Shown here piece by piece: positions 60,141-64,000 of a stretch of DNA of 64,000 nucleotides (the first letter of the stretch is position 1; each line of letters begins with the position of its first letter). The notes below the pieces were generated by a model. The model saw only the letters and a list, made by a program, of their open reading frames with translations. It was not told where the DNA came from and made no database searches. The DNA is from Schistocephalus solidus. Its lineage: Eukaryota > Platyhelminthes > Cestoda > Diphyllobothriidea > Diphyllobothriidae. The stretch lies in contig WEDG01007088.1 of the NCBI GenBank assembly GCA_017591395.1, forward strand, positions 51,574 through 115,573. Reading direction: 5' to 3'. The position numbers and the translations under genes are program-made.

Positions 60141-60217
60141 GGGACCCACTGAGAGCCGAACCCCTCGTTGCTGTGTCACACAGCAGCAGAAACATCGGCG
60201 AAACACGTGTCTGGGCT
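60141..60217 (+). ncRNA. Hammerhead ribozyme, unit 2 (core deletion)
   Basis: The core reads CUGAGA (60149-60154), one base short of CUGANGA. Stem II GCCGA/UCGGC, GAAA, stem III ACAC/GUGU and stem I CCCA/UGGG are intact. Loss of G8 should abolish cleavage at the site after 60211. Confidence 0.85.
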
Positions 60218-60493
60218 TTTAGCTAGTACCTATGTCGGAAGAACGGTATAACGTCTTTTGCCATATAAGATTCATACTACTTGTAGTACTACTTGTTTGT
60301 AGAATGGGCATTACGTGGTTATTCCACAGTGGTTGATTGTCTTCGACCCAAATGTTCACTGAAATTTCGGGTCTGCCCCTTAAAAAGTCATGTCCGAATC
60401 ACCTGACTCCATGTTCTGCACTTAATAATTTCAGAAATTATTTCCCCGATTATTCTCTGGAGTCCATATACCAGAAACCGCATAGAGAACGCT

Positions 60494-60572
60494 GGGGACC
60501 CACTGAGGAGCCGAACCCCTCGTTGCTGTGTCACACAGCAGCAGAAACATCGGCGAAACACGTGTCTGGGCT
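60494..60572 (+). ncRNA. Hammerhead ribozyme, unit 3 (intact core)
   Basis: All core parts of a type I hammerhead are present. Stem I is CCCA (60499-60502) with UGGG (60567-60570). The core is CUGAGGA (60503-60509). Stem II is GCCGA (60510-60514) with UCGGC (60550-60554), and its loop forms a further hairpin UGCUGUG/CACAGCA. GAAA is at 60555-60558, and stem III ACAC/GUGU is loopless. Cleavage is predicted after C60566 (GUC). Loopless short stem III suggests action as a dimer or in multimeric RNA. Confidence 0.92.
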
Positions 60573-60849
60573 TTTAGCTAGTACCTATGTCGGAAGTACG
60601 GTATAACGTCTTTTGCCATATAAGATTCATAATACTTGTAGTACTACTTGTTTGTAGAATGGGCATTACGTGGTTATTCCACAGTGGTTGATTGTCTTCG
60701 ACCCAAATGTTCATTGAAAGTTCGGGTCTGACCCTAAAAAGTCATGTCCGAATCACCTGACTCCATGTTCTGAACTTATTAATTTCAGAAATTATTGTCC
60801 CGATTATTCTCTGGAGTCCATATACCAGAAACCGCAAAGAGAACGCTGG

Positions 60850-60928
60850 GGGACCCACTGAGGAGCCGACCCCCTCGTTGCTGTGTCACACAGCAGCAGA
60901 AAACATCGGCGAAACACGTGTCTGGGCT
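60850..60928 (+). ncRNA. Hammerhead ribozyme, unit 4 (intact core)
   Basis: The CUGAGGA core is at 60858-60864, stem II GCCGA (60865-60869) with UCGGC (60906-60910), GAAA at 60911-60914, stem III ACAC/GUGU and stem I CCCA/UGGG. Cleavage is predicted after C60922. The stem II tip hairpin is kept. The unit runs directly into a TA tract at 60960. Confidence 0.92.
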
Positions 60929-60956
60929 TTTTAGCTAGTACCTATGTTGGAAGTAC

Positions 60957-61009
<53 letters not shown>
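60957..61009. repeat. (TA)n tract
   Basis: About 25 TA dinucleotides between the last hammerhead unit and a PLE-like 3' end. Confidence 0.95.
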
Positions 61010-61013
<4 letters not shown>

Positions 61014-61493
61014 AGAAGAGGCGATCACGGGAACCATGGTTTTATTGTCCTGACGTTTCAAAAATCAAACAAGATTTCATCGTCGGAGGTAATTGTACCG
61101 CGCCCTCACAGTATTTATAGGTGGTAACATTTCGGCTAATACGGGATTACTAAGGTTTTTGAATTTGCGTAGAGGAGGGGCCGGGTTGGGGTGGAGATTC
61201 TCAGTCATCTTGCTGCTTGATGAGCATGGTGGTGTTTCATTCTTGGCGATCATCCTTTGCCTGTTCACTGAGTCCGTGGTGGACTGGGGGAGGGCGGGTG
61301 ATGGCTGGTTCTCAATCTGGTCGGGGGCCGGAGTTCGCACGTTGGCAGTAGTCGTCAGTACCCTCATCGACCGAAGCTGCCGCCCCAGGCTGTTAATCTT
61401 GGTTGCGATCGCACCTCCGTGTGTATTCGCACCTGCCGGATAAGTGGTTGAGCTGGCCGAGGCGATAACTGTTCCTTCGTCGGGTCTGGGTTG

Positions 61494-61496
<3 letters not shown>
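61010..61496 (-). other. PLE-like 3' end with a proline-rich frame
   Basis: On the minus strand a frame of 96 codons (61077-61367) is rich in Pro, Ser and Asn and has no domain I recognise. It is followed by a TCCGACGATGAAATC block and a CGTCAGGACAATAAAACC block, which resemble the trailer of PLE copies, and then a TA tract. It could be the 3' end of a further PLE or an unclassified element between TA tracts. Confidence 0.4.
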
Positions 61497-61532
<36 letters not shown>

Positions 61533-61589
61533 TATTATATAATTATATATAATAATATAATATAATATATATTATATATATTATATAAA

Positions 61590-61640
<51 letters not shown>
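61497..61640. repeat. (TA)n and TATAAT-rich tract
   Basis: About 140 bases of TA repeats with ATAATA interruptions. Confidence 0.95.
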
Positions 61641-61642
<2 letters not shown>

Positions 61643-61725
61643 CACACTTACACAAAAATACGAACATTATCAATTTTAAGTTTTAAATTTGTACTTCGTT
61701 CCTACCCTCCCTATACCTGTACTGT

Positions 61726-61791
<66 letters not shown>

Positions 61792-61880
61792 ACACACTTA
61801 CACAAAAATACGAACATTATCAATTTTAAGTTTTAAATTTGTACTTCGTTCGTACGTTCCCCTATACCTGTACTGTCCTG
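61641..61880. repeat. 88-bp block repeated across a TA tract
   Basis: AACACACTTACACAAAAATA and the following ~70 bases occur at 61641-61728 and again from 61791, a period of 150 bp, with a TA tract (61729-61790) between. The second copy continues into the insertion boundary. The same block occurs inverted at about 55931-56033. Confidence 0.88.
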
Positions 61881-61959
61881 AAGTGAAGATATAAAAAAAC
61901 AGCACGTATGCTCTCTAAATCTTCTTTTAAACATTTTAATGGGTATTTTAACAACTTTA

Positions 61960-63720
61960 AAGTTAAAATTCCTGTTCTAAACCGTCGAGACAAGGAGACC
62001 ATGGTGTTATGCTGAGAGCATTCGATTTCTGATCAACGTGTCGTCTGTCCGGTACTCAGTTGCTTCACCACCTGGAGTTGGATACGAATGACTGGCGATA
62101 GCAGAACAGAATTAATGAGTTCGTTAGGAAATCGGTGAGTGTTCATTAACTAATGAAATTAAGTTTCCCGTTCTAATCCTTCGATACAAGGAGCTCGTGG
62201 CTTATTGGTTCCAGCATTTTACTTCTCATCAAATGTTTGCGTGTTTCTTCGACATTTTTTACCACATCTTTGGTTGGGTTTGACTGTCTGACGACGGCTA
62301 ATATGCTAGACATTGCCATTCCCATATCCCTTCTCCTGGCCAGGCTTATTCATTTGCCTATTGTACTACTTTACACGTTGTGCCTGCTGGCAGTGTTCGA
62401 GAGTCGCAATGCAGAGCGGGACAAGTGGGTTCCCCTGGCCATTGGTGAGCCTGCATCAGTACGTGAAGTACATATTCCCAAAATAAACCGCCAAGACAAG
62501 TAGCCCGTGCTTCACTGTTTGGAGCCTGGGAGTTCTGATCAACGGATCGCATGTTCGGTCGTCGGGTGATGGACCACATTTGGTTGGGTATCATTGGCTG
62601 AATACGGCTAATAAGGCTGAAATGGCCATTTCAATCGCCTTTCTCTTTACCAGAAATATTAATCTGCCTATTCTACTACTAGCCGCTGTGCGGCTGCTGG
62701 CGGTGCTCCGGGGTGAGTATCAATGGAGAGCGAGACGAGTGAGTTTTTTAGCGATCGTTGAGCCTGTATCAACCAAGGTAGTCAATAATCGCACGCTAAA
62801 CCTTCGAGAACAGGAGCGCGTTGCTCAATGGATAGAGCGTTATATTTCTGATCAACGGGGCGCCTGTTCGGTACTCAGTTGCTGAACCACCTGGGGTGGC
62901 GTATGTATGACTGGCGATGGCTTATAAGCTAGAAATGGACAATTCTGTCTCCCTTCTCTTTGCTGGTACTATTGATCGGTTTATTCTACTACTGCCCGCC
63001 GTGCAGTTGCTGGCGGTCCTCTTGGGTGAACTTCAAGGGAGAGCGGGGCGAGTGAGTTCCCTTAGCGATCGGTGACCTTTATAAACCCAGGCAGTCAATA
63101 GTCCCCACCTAAACCGGCAAGACAAGGAGCCTGTGACTTGATTGTTAGAGCCTAACACTTCTGCTCAATGGGTCGCGGGTTTGATCCTCAGGTGGTGCAC
63201 AATCTGGGGTTGGGTATGACTGGCGGATGACAGCTAATAGGCCAGAAATGGTCATTCATTTCTACCTTGTCTTTACCGACGATATTAAGCTGCCTATTCT
63301 ACTACAAGTGGCTGTGCGGATGCTGGCGGGACTCGGGAGGGAGCCTCAAGTTAGGGCAGGACTAGTGAGTTCAGTTAGCAATCAGCGACCGTTTGTCAAC
63401 CAATGCTGACATTATTGTCGATCTAAAGTGGCTATAGAGGGAGCCCTTTTCTCAATAGTTAGAACATTGTACCTCTGATCAACGAGGCGCGGTTTCGGTC
63501 CACGGATGTTGCGCTACTTTGGGTTGGGTATGACTGGCTTACGGCGGCTAATAAGCCATATATGGCCACTCCAGTCTCCTTTCTTATTACCGATGATATT
63601 CATCTGCTTATTTTACTACTAACCGCTGTGCTGTTGCTGTCGGGGTCGAGTTTGAGCCTGAAGACAGATCGGGACAAGTGAGTGCTATAAGCGAACGGTG
63701 ATTTTTCATCAACCAATGAA
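61960..63720 (+). repeat. tRNA-Arg-like tandem array, right part
   Basis: This continues the array at 53560-55884. Heads begin near 62001, 62198, 62508, 62822, 63134 and 63450, with spacings of 197, 310, 314, 312 and 316. The first gap lacks about 115 bases. Anticodon-loop positions read TTCTGATCAACG in most heads, and the B box decays in several (for example TGTTCGGTACT). Bodies match those of the left part. Open frames of 60-100 codons here recur once per unit and are repeat shadows. Confidence 0.85.
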
Positions 63721-64000
63721 TATTTTTGTGGTAATGGCCATCTGAGAATACGTTATTAGTGTTTTCATCCGCATCGTCTCATCCCCGCGATGCATGGTAC
63801 TGTTACCTGTGACTTAGTGCTCAGCACAGGAGCCTTATGTAGTTAAGTCTTGTCCACCGTCCCCGGTACATGGTATTAAAGTCATTCCATCAGCAACAGC
63901 AAGAGGGGCGCATTAACTGACCACAAATCCTTAGTACGAAATTTTGAGTCCCTGATATATCCATACATGGCGGCCATGCAACCGTGAAATCGAAGCAATA
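63721..64000. other. No recognised feature
   Basis: The array similarity stops near 63720. Nothing is recognised to the window end. Confidence 0.5.

Larger units (their letters stand above)
59740..60960 (+). repeat. Tandem 354-bp hammerhead-ribozyme units
   Basis: Direct units of about 354 bp run from the TATTCTCTGGAGTCC block. Equivalent ribozyme core positions lie at 59796, 60149, 60503 and 60858 (spacings 353, 354, 355). Units are very similar. Both ends abut TA dinucleotide tracts. A single diverged unit lies at 1714-1960. This matches the layout of metazoan retrozymes (tandem monomers of a few hundred bases with type I hammerheads) and of ribozyme-bearing PLE terminal repeats. The open frame at 60337-60606 is a by-product of the repeat. 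Confidence 0.93.
55885..61960. mobile_element. Composite PLE-derived insertion in the tRNA-like array
   Basis: The tRNA-like array breaks in a CAATAAA context near 55884 and resumes in the matching place (TTAAAATTCCTGTTCTAAACC) near 61960. The insertion is bounded by inverted repeats: 55896-56033 and 61791-61926. Both include the block around CACTTACACAAAAATACG and an AGCATACG...CTTCAGG segment. Inside are PLE relics on the minus strand, the plus-strand hammerhead array and (TA)n tracts. It may be one PLE with complex ends or several nested insertions. Confidence 0.7.

Noticed and set aside
62237..62885. Repeated 60-100 codon frames with LPILLLA-like segments
   Set aside because: One frame per 312-bp unit; they are shadows of the tRNA-like tandem repeat with no conserved start or length.
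1..64000. CRISPR arrays or bacterial operons
   Set aside because: The repeats are 300-400 bp tandem units or retroelements, and the only cellular gene has spliceosomal introns; nothing is prokaryotic.

Overview
The window reads as animal nuclear DNA of a flatworm type, most likely a parasitic tapeworm close to the diphyllobothriids. That assignment is inference from the repeat families; no marker gene fixes the species. Clues are an intron-split homeobox gene, many Penelope-like retroelements (PLEs) with GIY-YIG endonucleases, a LINE whose ORF ends in C2H2 zinc fingers, hammerhead ribozymes and tRNA-derived tandem repeats. There is no bacterial-style operon or gene packing. Only one cellular protein gene can be supported: an NK3/bagpipe-like homeobox gene on the minus strand, with three exons between 36805 and 33279 and GT-AG introns whose phases match.

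Layout. 1-1640: nothing recognised. 1643-1960: a foldback plus one decayed hammerhead repeat. 2073-5338: 5'-truncated LINE copy A. 5743-5848: a near-perfect foldback. 7043-7690: a LINE 5' UTR fused directly to a LINE 3' end. 9345-9744: a TIR element with a telomere-like interior; its relative lies at 20459-20853. 10205-10400: a short LINE relic. 10420-12179 and 16566-16690: one old LINE (G, minus strand), split by the nearly full-length LINE copy B at 12180-16565. 18165-18247: a tRNA-like sequence. 18409-20280: a decayed PLE (minus). 22237-26002: LINE copy C. 27822-29978: LINE copy D (minus). 33279-36915: the homeobox gene. 40526-41538: a LINE 3' tail.

41990-44025: a PLE folded into a long inverted repeat. 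44090-45957: a second PLE. 46000-53500: no recognised gene. 53560-55884 and 61960-63720: one tandem array of roughly 312-bp units, each with a tRNA-Arg(UCU)-like head. It is split by a roughly 6-kb composite insertion (55885-61960) bounded by inverted repeats. The insertion holds PLE relics on the minus strand, four 354-bp tandem hammerhead-ribozyme units on the plus strand, and (TA)n tracts.

How the parts relate. LINE copies A-E share an APE-type endonuclease, a reverse transcriptase, C-terminal C2H2 fingers and a repeat-rich 3' UTR. Every copy here is broken, so they are relics. The PLEs are likewise broken. The most notable system is the hammerhead array: the units are direct repeats with type I hammerhead cores, two of them intact, with very short stem III. 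That is the architecture described for metazoan retrozymes and for PLE-associated ribozymes, and it sits inside PLE-derived sequence. Coordinates of element ends come from comparing copies by eye and are good to about 5-20 bp unless stated.
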